This document shows, piece by piece, positions 48,085 to 56,322 of a DNA stretch of 64,000 nucleotides. The notes beneath the pieces were generated by a model. The model did no database searches, was not told the origin of the DNA, and was given only the letters and a program-made list of their open reading frames with translations. Each line of letters begins with the position of its first letter. Within the stretch, counting starts at the first letter, position 1. A program made the position numbers and the translations under genes. Source of the stretch: Nonomuraea cavernae (GTDB lineage: Bacteria; Actinomycetota; Actinomycetes; Streptosporangiales; Streptosporangiaceae); the NCBI RefSeq assembly GCF_014646355.1, contig NZ_BMNH01000001.1, forward strand, positions 258,615 through 322,614, read 5' to 3'.

Positions 48085-48888
48085 TCAGAGGACGGCGCAG
48101 CCGATGCGGACGGGGACACGGGCGGAGTAGCGGCCCGACATCGTGTCGTAGGCGTAGGCGTACGCGTTGGCCGGCTTGTTCTTGGCGGAGCAGTCGAACT
48201 TGCCGGTCTTGTAGCCGAAGCTGCCGCCCGGGTAGCCGCCGTTGGACTTGGCGGTCACGCTGCCGTGCCAGTAGACGGCGTCGTTGTGGCTCCACCGGAT
48301 GACGAGCTGGACCTTGCCGAAGTTGTAGTGGCTGCCGTTCAGCTTGAGCCGGGCGATGTCGTCGACGGACGTGCTGGTGGCGGTGCCGTCGCCGTTGTCC
48401 TTGGGCGGGACCGTGTACTTGGTGATCCACAGCTTGGCCAGGACCTTGCGGCCCGAGCTCGCCCGGTTGTCGGCGGCGGCCAGGTCACGCTGCGTGCCGG
48501 TGACGCACACGTCGTCGCCCTTGTAGGCCTCGCGCCAGACGTAGGGGACGACGCAGGTGTGCGGGCCGTAGGCGCCGTTGGTCCAGCGGCCGGCCTTGGC
48601 GGCGTTGTCGGCGGCGACCTGGCTGCGGGTCTTCGGCAGGACGCAGACGAGGTCGGAGGACCGGGCGACCCGCCAGACGTAACCCTGGCGGCAGGTCTCG
48701 GGGCCGGGGTCCGCGGCGGTGACCGTGGTGGCCACGCCCGTGACGGCGGTGGCGCCCAGGGCGGCGGACGTGGCGGCGGCCTCCGTGGCGGCGGCCTCCG
48801 TGGTGGCGGCGGAGGCGGATGTGGCGGGGACCGCGGTGGCGAGGCCGGCGATCGCGAAGACGGCCAGACCGAGCGAGGTGCGCTTCAT
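48085..48888 (-). CDS. Secreted protein with two CxxxYVWR...VCV repeats, unknown function
   Basis: From ATG 48888 (AGGAGA upstream) the product has 267 residues. A Sec signal MKRTSLGLAVFAIAGLATAV ending ATSASA precedes a short EAAAT repeat. Two homologous modules follow: CRQGYVWRVARSSDLVCV with SQVAADNAAKAGRW, and CVVPYVWREAYKGDDVCV with RDLAAADNRASSGR. Each has two cysteines. The C-terminal half looks like a beta-rich domain (YGKVQLVIRW-like FGKVQLVIRWSHNDAVYWHG). I have seen the double motif in other actinobacterial secreted proteins, but know of no function. Confidence 0.8.
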   Translation of the reverse strand: MKRTSLGLAVFAIAGLATAVPATSASAATTEAAATEAAATSAALGATAVTGVATTVTAADPGPETCRQGYVWRVARSSDLVCVLPKTRSQVAADNAAKAGRWTNGAYGPHTCVVPYVWREAYKGDDVCVTGTQRDLAAADNRASSGRKVLAKLWITKYTVPPKDNGDGTATSTSVDDIARLKLNGSHYNFGKVQLVIRWSHNDAVYWHGSVTAKSNGGYPGGSFGYKTGKFDCSAKNKPANAYAYAYDTMSGRYSARVPVRIGCAVL

Positions 48889-49090
48889 GGGGGGTCTCCT
48901 GTTCGTGGTGTTCCCGGTCCGGCGTTGCCCCCGGGTCTCGTACCAGTTATGCGCTCCACCACCTGCGAGTGCCTTGCCCGGCACTGACGAGAGCTGCCGA
49001 TAGCGGGCTGAAAGTCGGCCGGCCGCTTGCAGCCCACTGGAACGCACACACCGGCCCCCGGCCGTGAGGCGGTCATAGGCCCTGATCGGG

Positions 49091-49174
49091 GACCCGCTCG
49101 AAGGGGCGCTCGGGGACCCGCTCGGGGGCCCGCTCGGGGGCCCGCTCGGGGGCCCGCTCGAAGGGCCGCTCGGG
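49091..49174. repeat. Seven tandem 12-bp units upstream of the CAP-domain gene
   Basis: Units of the form GGCCCGCTCGGG run without gaps from 49091; units 4 and 5 are identical and the others differ at one to three bases. The array sits in the 470-bp divergent gap 48889-49358 between two secreted-protein genes. The last part of that gap (49255-49300) is AT-rich (CCAAATCTCAAAAAATGTCC) and more likely holds the promoter of the CAP gene. Confidence 0.88.
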
Positions 49175-49358
49175 AACCTGAACAGAGCACGGTCGGGAGC
49201 CGAGCGGAGACCTGCCGGGAAGCCGAGCGGGACGCCTCTGGAGCCCCATTGGTTTACCCAAATCTCAAAAAATGTCCGAAATTTCGTGACAAGGCGCGAC
49301 CCACCCCGACAGAATGCGGAGCCTATCCAGCGTCCAATCCGACTGGAGGAACCCCCAT

Positions 49359-50246
49359 ATGCGTAGACCCCTTGGGGTACTCGCGAGCGTCGTAAGCCTG
49401 ATGGCCCTCGGTATGCCCGTCGCCAGCGCCAACGCCGCGACGGAAGCGCAGGCCGCCGCCTGCGGGGTGAAGGTGGCCAAGCCGGCCCTCACCGCCGACG
49501 GCAGGATCCGGGCGTCCGCGTCCCGTAGCGGCTGTGACAGCACCGCACTGGTCCGCATCCGCGTCAAGCGCGCACAGGCCGGCACCGATCCGGTCATCAA
49601 GAGCGGGGCCAGGAGAACCACCGGCGGAAAGGTCACCGTCACCCTGCCGTGCACCCCCGGCGTCTACTACGCGGTGGTCACCGACTATCGCGGCAACACC
49701 GGCAAGTCCCGGGCCACCCGGCTGACGTGCGCCCCGAGCACGCCGACCCCGACGGCCTCCCCCACCTCGTCGGCCACCCCCAAGCCGACCCCCACCGCCA
49801 CGTCGTCGTCCACTCCCAAGCCGTCCGCCACCGCGACGCCGCCCGCCGGCACCGTCGGCACGGCCGAGGAGAACGAGGTCGTACGGCTGACCAACGTGGA
49901 GCGCGCGAAGGGCGGCTGCCAGCCGCTCAAGCACGACGCCCAGCTCCGCCAGGCCGCCTTCGGCCACTCGTCGGACATGGCGACCCAGAACTACCTCAGC
50001 CACACGTCCAAGGACGGCCGCACCTTCATGGACCGTATCCGGGGCGCCGGCTTCACCGGTGGCTCCGGCTGGGCCGAGAACATCGCCATGGGCCAGTCCA
50101 CCCCGGCGGCCGTGATGACCTCCTGGATGAACAGCTCCGGTCACAAGGCCAACATCATGAACTGCAAGTACACCCTCATCGGTGTCGGCGCGGCCAAGAA
50201 CTCGAAGGGCCAGATCTACTGGACCCAGAACTTCGCCGCCAAGTAA
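49359..50246 (+). CDS. Secreted CAP/SCP-domain protein
   Basis: ATG 49359 follows GGAGGA by 8 bases; the product has 295 residues. Signal peptide to about ASANA (residue 27), a ~100-residue beta-rich domain with cysteines, then a Pro/Thr/Ser linker (residues ~125-165). The C-terminal CAP domain follows: NEVVRLTNVERAKGGCQPLK, then SDMATQNYLSHTSKDGRTF, GWAENIAMGQSTPAAVMTSW (GxxAENI) and SSGHKANIMNCKYTLIGVG. CAP proteins of bacteria are extracellular; the catalytic His/Glu set appears present. Function is unknown. Confidence 0.9.
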   Translation: MRRPLGVLASVVSLMALGMPVASANAATEAQAAACGVKVAKPALTADGRIRASASRSGCDSTALVRIRVKRAQAGTDPVIKSGARRTTGGKVTVTLPCTPGVYYAVVTDYRGNTGKSRATRLTCAPSTPTPTASPTSSATPKPTPTATSSSTPKPSATATPPAGTVGTAEENEVVRLTNVERAKGGCQPLKHDAQLRQAAFGHSSDMATQNYLSHTSKDGRTFMDRIRGAGFTGGSGWAENIAMGQSTPAAVMTSWMNSSGHKANIMNCKYTLIGVGAAKNSKGQIYWTQNFAAK

Positions 50247-50310
50247 GCCTGGTAAGCCAGGTAAGCCAGAAAGAACGCGTACGAGAGTCACCAGCCCACG
50301 GCGGGTGAAT

Positions 50311-50348
50311 GAGACGCCCCGCGACGGTCGCCCGTCGCGGGGCGTCTC
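50311..50348 (+). terminator. Very strong hairpin terminator after the CAP-domain gene
   Basis: GAGACGCCCCGCGACGG (50311-50327) and CCGTCGCGGGGCGTCTC (50332-50348) are perfect 17-bp complements around a TCGC tetraloop, 65 bases after the stop. Just upstream is a small triple repeat of TAAGCCxGG (50246-50270). Confidence 0.85.
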
Positions 50349-50460
50349 CCGTTCCGGGGTCCCGCAGGTCACAGGGAATCTCGCCACGACTTCCGTCCAT
50401 GACGCATACCGCGCACCGCGTTGGGCACTGCAGTCGGGGCACTGGGGCGAGCTGCACGAC

Positions 50461-53400
50461 ATGGACACCGAAACGACGCGGACGGGGTCAGTTATGGACC
50501 GGCTCAACCACGAGCCCGGGAAGCCCACGGAGATCGCGATCATCGGGATCGCGTGCCGATACCCGGGAGCGCACGGGCCCGACCAGTTCTGGCGGCTGCT
50601 GATGGACAGGGTGGACGTCGTCGGCGACGCGGCACGCGCTCACGGCGCGGAAGCAGGGCACGGAGCGGAAGCAGGGCGTGGCGCGGAAGCAGGGCGTGGC
50701 GCGGAAGCAGGGCGTGGCGCGGAAGCAGGGCGCGGCGGCCGGCTCGACGCGATCGACCGCTTCGACGCGGGCTTCTTCGACATGGCTCCGAGGGAGGCGC
50801 AGCAGGCGGACCCTCAGCTCCGCCTCTTCCTGGAGACCGCCTGGGAGGCGATCGAGGACGCCGGGCTGTGCCCGGACCGGCTCGCGGGCAGCAGAACCGG
50901 CGTGTTCGTGGGGCAGGTGACCTCCAACTACTGGGAGCTGCTCTGCCGGCAGGCCGACCCCGACATCTACGGCCTGGTCGGCAGTGAGTTCCGGGCGTCG
51001 CTGCCCGGACGCGTCTCGTTCCACCTGGACCTGCGCGGGCCGAGCGTGTCGGTCGACACCGCCTGCTCCGCGTCACTGACCGCCGTCCATCTGGCCTGCC
51101 AGAGCATCCGGCTGGGCGAGTCGACGACAGCCCTGGTCGGCGGCGTCAACCTGGCGTTGCTCCCTCAGGAGGGGGCGGCCTTCGCGGACGCCGGCATGCT
51201 GGCGCCGGACGGCCGGTGCAAGTTCGGCGACGCCGCCGCCGACGGGTTCGTCCGGTCGGACGGGGTCGGCGTCGTCGTCCTCAAGCCGTTACCCGACGCC
51301 GTCGCCGACGGGGACCGGGTGTACGCGGTCATCCACGGGAGCGCGGTCAACAACGACGGGCGGAGCAACGGGCAGCTCATGACGCCGAGCGTGGCCGGGC
51401 AGGAGCACCTGCTGCGGCAGGCGCTGGAGGCCGCCGGGGTGGACGCCGCCGACGTCGACTACGTCGAGGCGCACGGTACCGGGACCAGGGTGGGCGACCT
51501 GGTGGAGCTGACCGCCCTCGGCAACATCCTGCGTGAGGGGCGACCGGCCGGGAAGCCGTGCCTGGTGGGCTCGGTGAAGTCCAACATCGGGCACGCCGAG
51601 GCCGCCGCGGGCATCGCCGGGCTGATCAAGGCGGCGCTCTGCGTCGACCACCGGGCCGTCCCGCCCACGCTGCACGTCCTCGAACCGAACCCCGCCATCA
51701 CGCGTGACGACTCGGCTCTGGAGCTCCCGACCGAACCATGGCGGCCGACCGGCCCGGAGCCGATGATCGCCGGGGTGAGCTCGTTCGGCATCTCGGGCAC
51801 GAACGCGCATGTCGTGCTCGCAGAGCACGTCCAGCACGGACACGCTCAGCACGGACACGTCCCGCCCGGACACGTCCCACGCAGGGCGGAGGCACGGGTC
51901 CGCCCGCCGGTGGGCGGCGCGCACCTGTTCACGCTGTCGGCCCGCTCGCCGGAGGCGCTGAGGGAGGCGGCCGGCAGGGCCGCCGGCTACCTGGCCCCCG
52001 GTGGCGCGGGACGCCGGCCGAGCCTGCGCGACATCTGTTACACGGCGGCACGGCGGCGCGGGCACCACGAGAGCCGGCTGGTCGCCGTCGGACCGACCCA
52101 CGACGCCCTGGCGGCGGCGTTACACGAGTACGGGCACGCGGGCGCGGCCGACGACGTGATCGCCGGCGATGAGGTGCTAGGCGCCGCGCCCCGGATCGCG
52201 TTCGTCTTCCCGGGGCAGGGTTCACAGTGGACGGGGATGGCCCGCGACCTGCTGTCGTCCTCCGAGGTCTTCGAAGAGGCGCTGCGGCGGTGTTCGGAGG
52301 CGGTCGAGGCGGAGGCGGGCTGGTCGGTGCTCGCCAGGCTGCAGGCCGGGGCTCCCCTGTCGGACCGCGCCGACGAGATCCAGCCCACCCTGTGGGCCGT
52401 GTCGGTGGCGCTGGCCGCGCTGTGGCGCTCCCTCGGAGTCGAACCCGACCTGGTCATCGGGCACAGCATGGGCGAGGTGGCGGCGGCCTGCGTGGCGGGC
52501 GGCCTCGGGCTGCCGGACGCCGCCGCGATCATCTGCCGCCGCAGCGGGCTGGCCCAGCGGATCAGCGGGCGCGGCGCGATGGTCTCGGCGGGGCTCTCCG
52601 GGGAAGCCGCCCGCGCGGCGCTCTCCGGCCACGAGGACCGGGTCGCGGTGGCCGCCTTCAACAGCCCGTCCTCGACGATCCTGTCCGGCGACCAGGAGGC
52701 GCTCGGCGAGATCACGCATGACCTCGACCGGCGGGGCGTCTTCCACCGTACGGTCCAGGTGGCCTTCGCCTCGCACAGCCCGCAGGTGGACGACCTCGGA
52801 CAGGACCTGCTCCTGGAGCTGCGCGACCTCCGGCCGGCCGCGCCGGACGTGCCGATCTGGTCGACGGTGCTCGACCGCTTCACCGACGGCGCGGAGCTCG
52901 ACGCCGGTTACTGGGTGCGCAACCTTCGCGAGCCCGTACGGTTCGAGTCCGCCGTGAGTCGGGTGGCCGCGGCGGCGCCGACGGTGTTCGTGGAGGTCAG
53001 CCCGCATCCCATCCTGGCCGGATCGATCGGCGACTGCCTGCGCCACCACGGGCTCCCCGGCTCGGCCGTGGCCTCGCTGCGCCGGGACCGGCCCGCGTGG
53101 ACCGCCCTGCGGGAGTCGCTGGCCGCGATTCACGTCGCGGGCGGGCCGGTGGACTGGCGCCGCCTCTACCCGGAGGGCCGGCCGGTGCGCCTGCCGTCCT
53201 ATCCGTGGCAACGCGAAAGCCACTGGTTCACCTCCACTCCGCTCCCGCCGTTCTCGTCATCTCGCGAAAGCTCGCCGAGCCCAACCGCTCCTCCGTCCGG
53301 TCCACACACCGCCCCGGATCAGGGGCCGGGTTCGGAACCCGGGCCAGGTCCACTTCCGGGCTCCGGGCCAAGTCCGGCTCCGGCTACGGGACCACCGGGT

Positions 53401-53676
53401 GGACATCCCCATACGGGTTCGGAGCTCCGGGAGGGTGACGGGGTGGTAGGGCTGGTGGTGGAGCGGATCGCTCAGGAGCTGTCGATGCCGGCCGCCCGGC
53501 TGAACCTCCGCAGGCCGCTGCACTCGCTGGGGCTCGACTCGCTGATGGCCTCGCGGCTGGCCCGGAGTCTGCGAGCCGATCCAGGGGTCGAGGTGTCGCC
53601 GCAGGCGCTGCTGGGCGAGCAGCCTGTCGGCGAGTTGCTCGAACAGGTCAGAATCTCTGCCAGCGGGCGGTGCTGA
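50461..53676 (+). CDS. Stand-alone single-module type I polyketide synthase (KS-AT-ACP)
   Basis: From ATG 50461 (ATG 50494 also possible) the product has 1071 residues. Ketosynthase (about 22-450): VSVDTACSASLTAVHLA with the nucleophile near Cys202, then VEAHGTGT and KSNIGHAEAAAGIAG. Acyltransferase (about 575-900): FPGQGSQWTGMA, GHSMGE with Ser669; the selectivity motif reads FASH, nearer the methylmalonyl YASH than the malonyl HAFH. A Pro/Gly-rich linker follows, then an ACP with LGLDSLMASRL (phosphopantetheine Ser1027). No KR, DH, ER or TE domain, and no other biosynthetic gene beside it. A hexapeptide repeat sits in a KS surface loop. Confidence 0.93.
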   Translation: MDTETTRTGSVMDRLNHEPGKPTEIAIIGIACRYPGAHGPDQFWRLLMDRVDVVGDAARAHGAEAGHGAEAGRGAEAGRGAEAGRGAEAGRGGRLDAIDRFDAGFFDMAPREAQQADPQLRLFLETAWEAIEDAGLCPDRLAGSRTGVFVGQVTSNYWELLCRQADPDIYGLVGSEFRASLPGRVSFHLDLRGPSVSVDTACSASLTAVHLACQSIRLGESTTALVGGVNLALLPQEGAAFADAGMLAPDGRCKFGDAAADGFVRSDGVGVVVLKPLPDAVADGDRVYAVIHGSAVNNDGRSNGQLMTPSVAGQEHLLRQALEAAGVDAADVDYVEAHGTGTRVGDLVELTALGNILREGRPAGKPCLVGSVKSNIGHAEAAAGIAGLIKAALCVDHRAVPPTLHVLEPNPAITRDDSALELPTEPWRPTGPEPMIAGVSSFGISGTNAHVVLAEHVQHGHAQHGHVPPGHVPRRAEARVRPPVGGAHLFTLSARSPEALREAAGRAAGYLAPGGAGRRPSLRDICYTAARRRGHHESRLVAVGPTHDALAAALHEYGHAGAADDVIAGDEVLGAAPRIAFVFPGQGSQWTGMARDLLSSSEVFEEALRRCSEAVEAEAGWSVLARLQAGAPLSDRADEIQPTLWAVSVALAALWRSLGVEPDLVIGHSMGEVAAACVAGGLGLPDAAAIICRRSGLAQRISGRGAMVSAGLSGEAARAALSGHEDRVAVAAFNSPSSTILSGDQEALGEITHDLDRRGVFHRTVQVAFASHSPQVDDLGQDLLLELRDLRPAAPDVPIWSTVLDRFTDGAELDAGYWVRNLREPVRFESAVSRVAAAAPTVFVEVSPHPILAGSIGDCLRHHGLPGSAVASLRRDRPAWTALRESLAAIHVAGGPVDWRRLYPEGRPVRLPSYPWQRESHWFTSTPLPPFSSSRESSPSPTAPPSGPHTAPDQGPGSEPGPGPLPGSGPSPAPATGPPGGHPHTGSELREGDGVVGLVVERIAQELSMPAARLNLRRPLHSLGLDSLMASRLARSLRADPGVEVSPQALLGEQPVGELLEQVRISASGRC
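50644..50733. repeat. Five tandem 18-bp units in the KS domain coding sequence
   Basis: Exact 18-bp periodicity from 50644 encodes GAEAGH once and GAEAGR four times (residues 62-91), in the loop that precedes RLDAIDRFDAGFF. The frame is preserved. Ketosynthases normally have a short acidic loop here, so the array looks like a recent, possibly variable expansion. Confidence 0.9.
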
Positions 53677-53693
53677 AGCAGGTCGTTCACCGG

Positions 53694-54314
53694 TCACTTG
53701 TCGAATTGCAGATCTTTCGGGATAGGCCTGGCGATTTGCTGCAAGACGCTTATATCCGGTTTGTTCTCATTCCACTTCTGGGAAAGTTCCTGCATGTACG
53801 AAGCATGAAGGTTCCTATGGTTCTCATCGAAGTCATTGACGAGCGCTCTGGCCTTCCGATCCTCTTCCACACGGTCGTTCCAGGGCCACCAGTCGAAACC
53901 ATCGTTCTTGTCCAATGCCTCCTTGAGCGCCTCGAGGGCTGTCAGAATAGACCTCTTGTACAGATCTATAAGCCCGTGCGTGTACAACATCGCCTCTTTG
54001 AGGCTGTCGCACGCACGAACAAGATCTGCGGCGTTGCGCTGGGGAACGGCCTTCCAGTATTCAAGGAAGGATTCGATCGCCACTCCCTCGTTCGCCTCGC
54101 GTATTGAGCCGATGGCCTCCTTTATGGAAGATTCGGGCCGTTCGCTCATGTGTGCCAGATTCAGCAAGGGAGAACCAGGGTGCACTCGCCAGTGGCGGGC
54201 CGCGTTCTCCCAGAGGTCCTCGTTGTCGGCCGGCCAGCGGAAGTCCATCTCGCCGTCGGCCGTCCATTGACGGACGACGGCGGCCAGTTCAGGATACGAC
54301 GCGAGCTCAATCAC
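53694..54314 (-). CDS. Unrecognised helical protein of a small-gene cassette
   Basis: Starts at GTG 54314 after GAGGGAG and encodes 206 mostly alpha-helical residues with many charged and tryptophan residues (MIELASYPELAAVVRQWTAD, WPADNEDLWENAARHWRVHP, FDWWPWNDRVEEDRKARALV). No signal peptide or membrane segment. Its start overlaps the stop of the preceding small gene by 8 bases. Codon use is less GC-biased than in its neighbours, suggesting acquisition. I do not know the family; a secretion-system (WXG100-type) effector is a possibility from helical character and context only. Confidence 0.65.
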   Translation of the reverse strand: MIELASYPELAAVVRQWTADGEMDFRWPADNEDLWENAARHWRVHPGSPLLNLAHMSERPESSIKEAIGSIREANEGVAIESFLEYWKAVPQRNAADLVRACDSLKEAMLYTHGLIDLYKRSILTALEALKEALDKNDGFDWWPWNDRVEEDRKARALVNDFDENHRNLHASYMQELSQKWNENKPDISVLQQIARPIPKDLQFDK

Positions 54315-54678
54315 GATGACTGTCTCCCTCAGGCCGGTCGAGGGTTTTCGCAAGGTCCCTGAACACATCGGCGATGGCGGCGTCCTCGACGCGATCGAGG
54401 TTCACGGCCATCAGCGTGAGTCCGTCGGAGGCACGCTCCGCCTGCTCGGCCAGGCCCCTGAGGGCGCTCTCCATCACCGGAATCAGTCCGTTGACAACTC
54501 GGGCGAGGCTCTGGGCGTCGAACTGCTCGTGGGACGCGGACTTCTCCTCCTGCAGGGTGACGTACCCTTGACGATCACGCACGCCGGACTGGACGTCCTC
54601 CGCCGCAAGGGAGATACGCGCAGAGGCATCGGTGAGGGACTTGCGAGTCAATTTCAGCTTGTCAGAGTCTGCCGACAC
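54307..54678 (-). CDS. Unrecognised small helical protein, WXG100/EspC-like in character
   Basis: Begins at GTG 54678 with AAGGAG 9 bases upstream and encodes 123 residues: MSADSDKLKLTRKSLTDASA, a central amphipathic helix with LARVVNGLIPVMESALRGLA, and GLTLMAVNLDRVEDAAIADV. The helix-turn-helix-like hairpin layout and size recall ESX-associated small proteins, but there is no clear WxG motif. It overlaps both flanking small genes, so the three form one operon. Confidence 0.6.
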   Translation of the reverse strand: MSADSDKLKLTRKSLTDASARISLAAEDVQSGVRDRQGYVTLQEEKSASHEQFDAQSLARVVNGLIPVMESALRGLAEQAERASDGLTLMAVNLDRVEDAAIADVFRDLAKTLDRPEGDSHRD

Positions 54679-54874
54679 TCCAATGCTCTCCTTGTTCGCC
54701 GGCCAGCACCTTCGGGAGGCGAAAATCGATCCATCCCAGGCATGGGGTAGACCGGTCGACCGCCAGCGCGAGATTACTCGGATTGATCTTTGTGCGGTAG
54801 TGCAGGGCCACGTGTTCCTCGCCACGGGCGGGCAGGAGCCGCAGCATGTCGCCGACGGTCACGGCACGAGCCAC
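54662..54874 (-). CDS. Possible first gene of the small-gene cassette, 70 residues
   Basis: GTG 54874 to a stop at 54662-54664 encodes a 70-residue protein with MARAVTVGDMLRLLPARGEE at its start. It overlaps the start of the 123-residue gene by 17 bases, which supports translational coupling. Codon positions look protein-like, but the family is unknown. A downstream start or a non-coding leader cannot be excluded. Confidence 0.45.
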   Translation of the reverse strand: MARAVTVGDMLRLLPARGEEHVALHYRTKINPSNLALAVDRSTPCLGWIDFRLPKVLAGEQGEHWSVGRL

Positions 54875-54921
54875 GAATTCCGCACAATCCCGTTTTCGTT
54901 GCGGTGATGCCGCGCAAGCCG

Positions 54922-54935
54922 TAGACTCCAGTCCA
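54922..54935. promoter_or_regulatory. TetR-type operator upstream of tetR
   Basis: TAGACTCCAGTCCA at 54922-54935 is an almost perfect version of the palindrome TAGACT-N2-AGTCTA found intact at 55618-55631. It lies 36 bases before the TetR start, between it and the divergent small-gene cassette. Confidence 0.7.
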
Positions 54936-54970
54936 ATGTTTTATTCAGCATGAACGGTGAGCTCGTCCTG

Positions 54971-55597
54971 ATGCATGCCAAGCCCACCGCCGGGAGGCGG
55001 GAGCGAAACCGCGACGCGATGCGGGCCCGGGTCTACGAGGCCGCGGTGTCGCTGTTCGCCGAGAAGGGGTTCACGGCGACCTCCTTCGACGACATCGCCG
55101 CGCGGGCCGACGTCGCCCGCGCGACCGTGTTCAACCACTTCCGGCGCAAGGACGAGTTCCTGCTGGCGTGGGGCGACGAACGCCGTCGCCGGCTGGGCGC
55201 GCTGCTCATCCAGGAGAGCACCCGTGAGGTCGGCGTGGTCAACCAGCTGACCCGCTGCATGCGCGCGCTCAGCGACGTCACGACGCAGGAGCGGGCCCTT
55301 ACCAGCGAGTTGCTGCTGGCCTGGGTGCGCACGGGCGCGCCCGTGCTGGAGGAGCCCTACAGCGCCTACGTCTTCGCCCAGATCGTCACCGACGGCAAGG
55401 CGCGCGGCGAGGTACGGCCCGAGGTCGATCCGGTGATGGCGGGCCAGCTGATCAGGGACATGTATCTGGGCACCCTCTACCGCTGGGTCGGCGGCGCCGC
55501 CGAGGCGCCGTTCCCGCTGGCGGACGCGATGACGGGCGCGCTGCGGCTGATCTTCGACGGGATCTTGACCCGGCCGGAGACCGGCTCCGCGCCTTGA
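54971..55597 (+). CDS. TetR family transcriptional regulator
   Basis: ATG 54971 follows GGTGAG by about 10 bases; an ATG at 54950 lacks a ribosome site. The 208-residue product has AVSLFAEKGFTATSFDDIAA and ARADVARATVFNHFRRKDEF (helix-turn-helix), followed by a ligand-binding helical domain with the sequence YLGTLYRWVGG near its end. Copies of one palindrome lie upstream of this gene and upstream of the kinase gene that follows. I therefore infer autoregulation and control of the two-component pair. Confidence 0.9.
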   Translation: MHAKPTAGRRERNRDAMRARVYEAAVSLFAEKGFTATSFDDIAARADVARATVFNHFRRKDEFLLAWGDERRRRLGALLIQESTREVGVVNQLTRCMRALSDVTTQERALTSELLLAWVRTGAPVLEEPYSAYVFAQIVTDGKARGEVRPEVDPVMAGQLIRDMYLGTLYRWVGGAAEAPFPLADAMTGALRLIFDGILTRPETGSAP

Positions 55598-55617
55598 CGC
55601 GTACTTTGATCTGCTTT

Positions 55618-55631
55618 TAGACTCAAGTCTA
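55618..55631. promoter_or_regulatory. Perfect TetR-type palindrome upstream of the kinase-regulator pair
   Basis: TAGACT-CA-AGTCTA is a perfect 6-2-6 inverted repeat 28 bases before the kinase start. It shares 12 of 14 bases with the site at 54922-54935. A second small palindrome GTCTGAGAC follows at 55638-55646. Confidence 0.8.
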
Positions 55632-55659
55632 CGAATTGTCTGAGACTGGGACCCCAACC

Positions 55660-56322
55660 ATGAGCCTCAGCAAGACGATCAACCCGGCCGCGGGCGAGCC
55701 GGCCGCCGAGGTCCGGAGGGACGAGCGCCACCGCCTGTCCTGCGACCTGCACGACACGGTCGGGCCGGCGCTGGCGGGCATCCGTTTGCGTCTCGACACC
55801 GCGGCGACCATGGTCGCCCACGCGCCGGAGGCCCACCGCCTGATCATCCAGGCGGCCGAGGAGACGGCCCGCACGGCACAGGAGCTGCGGCAGATCATCG
55901 ACGGCCTGAGCCCCACCGACCTGCATCTCGGGCTGCCGGGCGCGCTGCGGCGGCTGGCCGCCCGCCTGGACGAGGGCGCCCGCATGACGATCGTGCTCGA
56001 CGTGCCCGACGTCTCGCCGCGGCTGCCCACCGAGGTGGAGGTGGCCACCTACCGCATCGCCTCCGAGAGCCTGACCAACGTCGTACGGCACGCGGACGCG
56101 GGTCAGGTGACCCTGCGGCTCGCCCTCGACGACGAGCACATCGTGCTGGAGGTCACCGACGACGGCGTCGGCCCGCAGGCCGTCCGTCATGCGCGGGGCA
56201 TCGGCCTGTCGTCGATGACCAGACGCGCCCAGGAGGTCGGGGGCCGCTGCGACGTGCTGCCCCGAGGTGACGGGCGGTCCGGCACCCTGGTTCGAGCCGT
56301 GCTCCCGGGGCAGGCCGCATGA
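55660..56322 (+). CDS. Soluble NarL-type sensor histidine kinase
   Basis: From ATG 55660 (TTG 55636 possible) the product has 220 residues with no membrane segment or sensor domain. The dimerisation domain reads RDERHRLSCDLHDTVGPALA, the histidine being the phospho-acceptor. The ATPase domain shows ATYRIASESLTNVVRHADAG (N box) and DDGVGPQAVRHARGIGLSSM (G boxes). The minimal architecture means that it must sense through a partner or cytosolic signal. It overlaps the response regulator gene by ATGA. Confidence 0.92.
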   Translation: MSLSKTINPAAGEPAAEVRRDERHRLSCDLHDTVGPALAGIRLRLDTAATMVAHAPEAHRLIIQAAEETARTAQELRQIIDGLSPTDLHLGLPGALRRLAARLDEGARMTIVLDVPDVSPRLPTEVEVATYRIASESLTNVVRHADAGQVTLRLALDDEHIVLEVTDDGVGPQAVRHARGIGLSSMTRRAQEVGGRCDVLPRGDGRSGTLVRAVLPGQAA

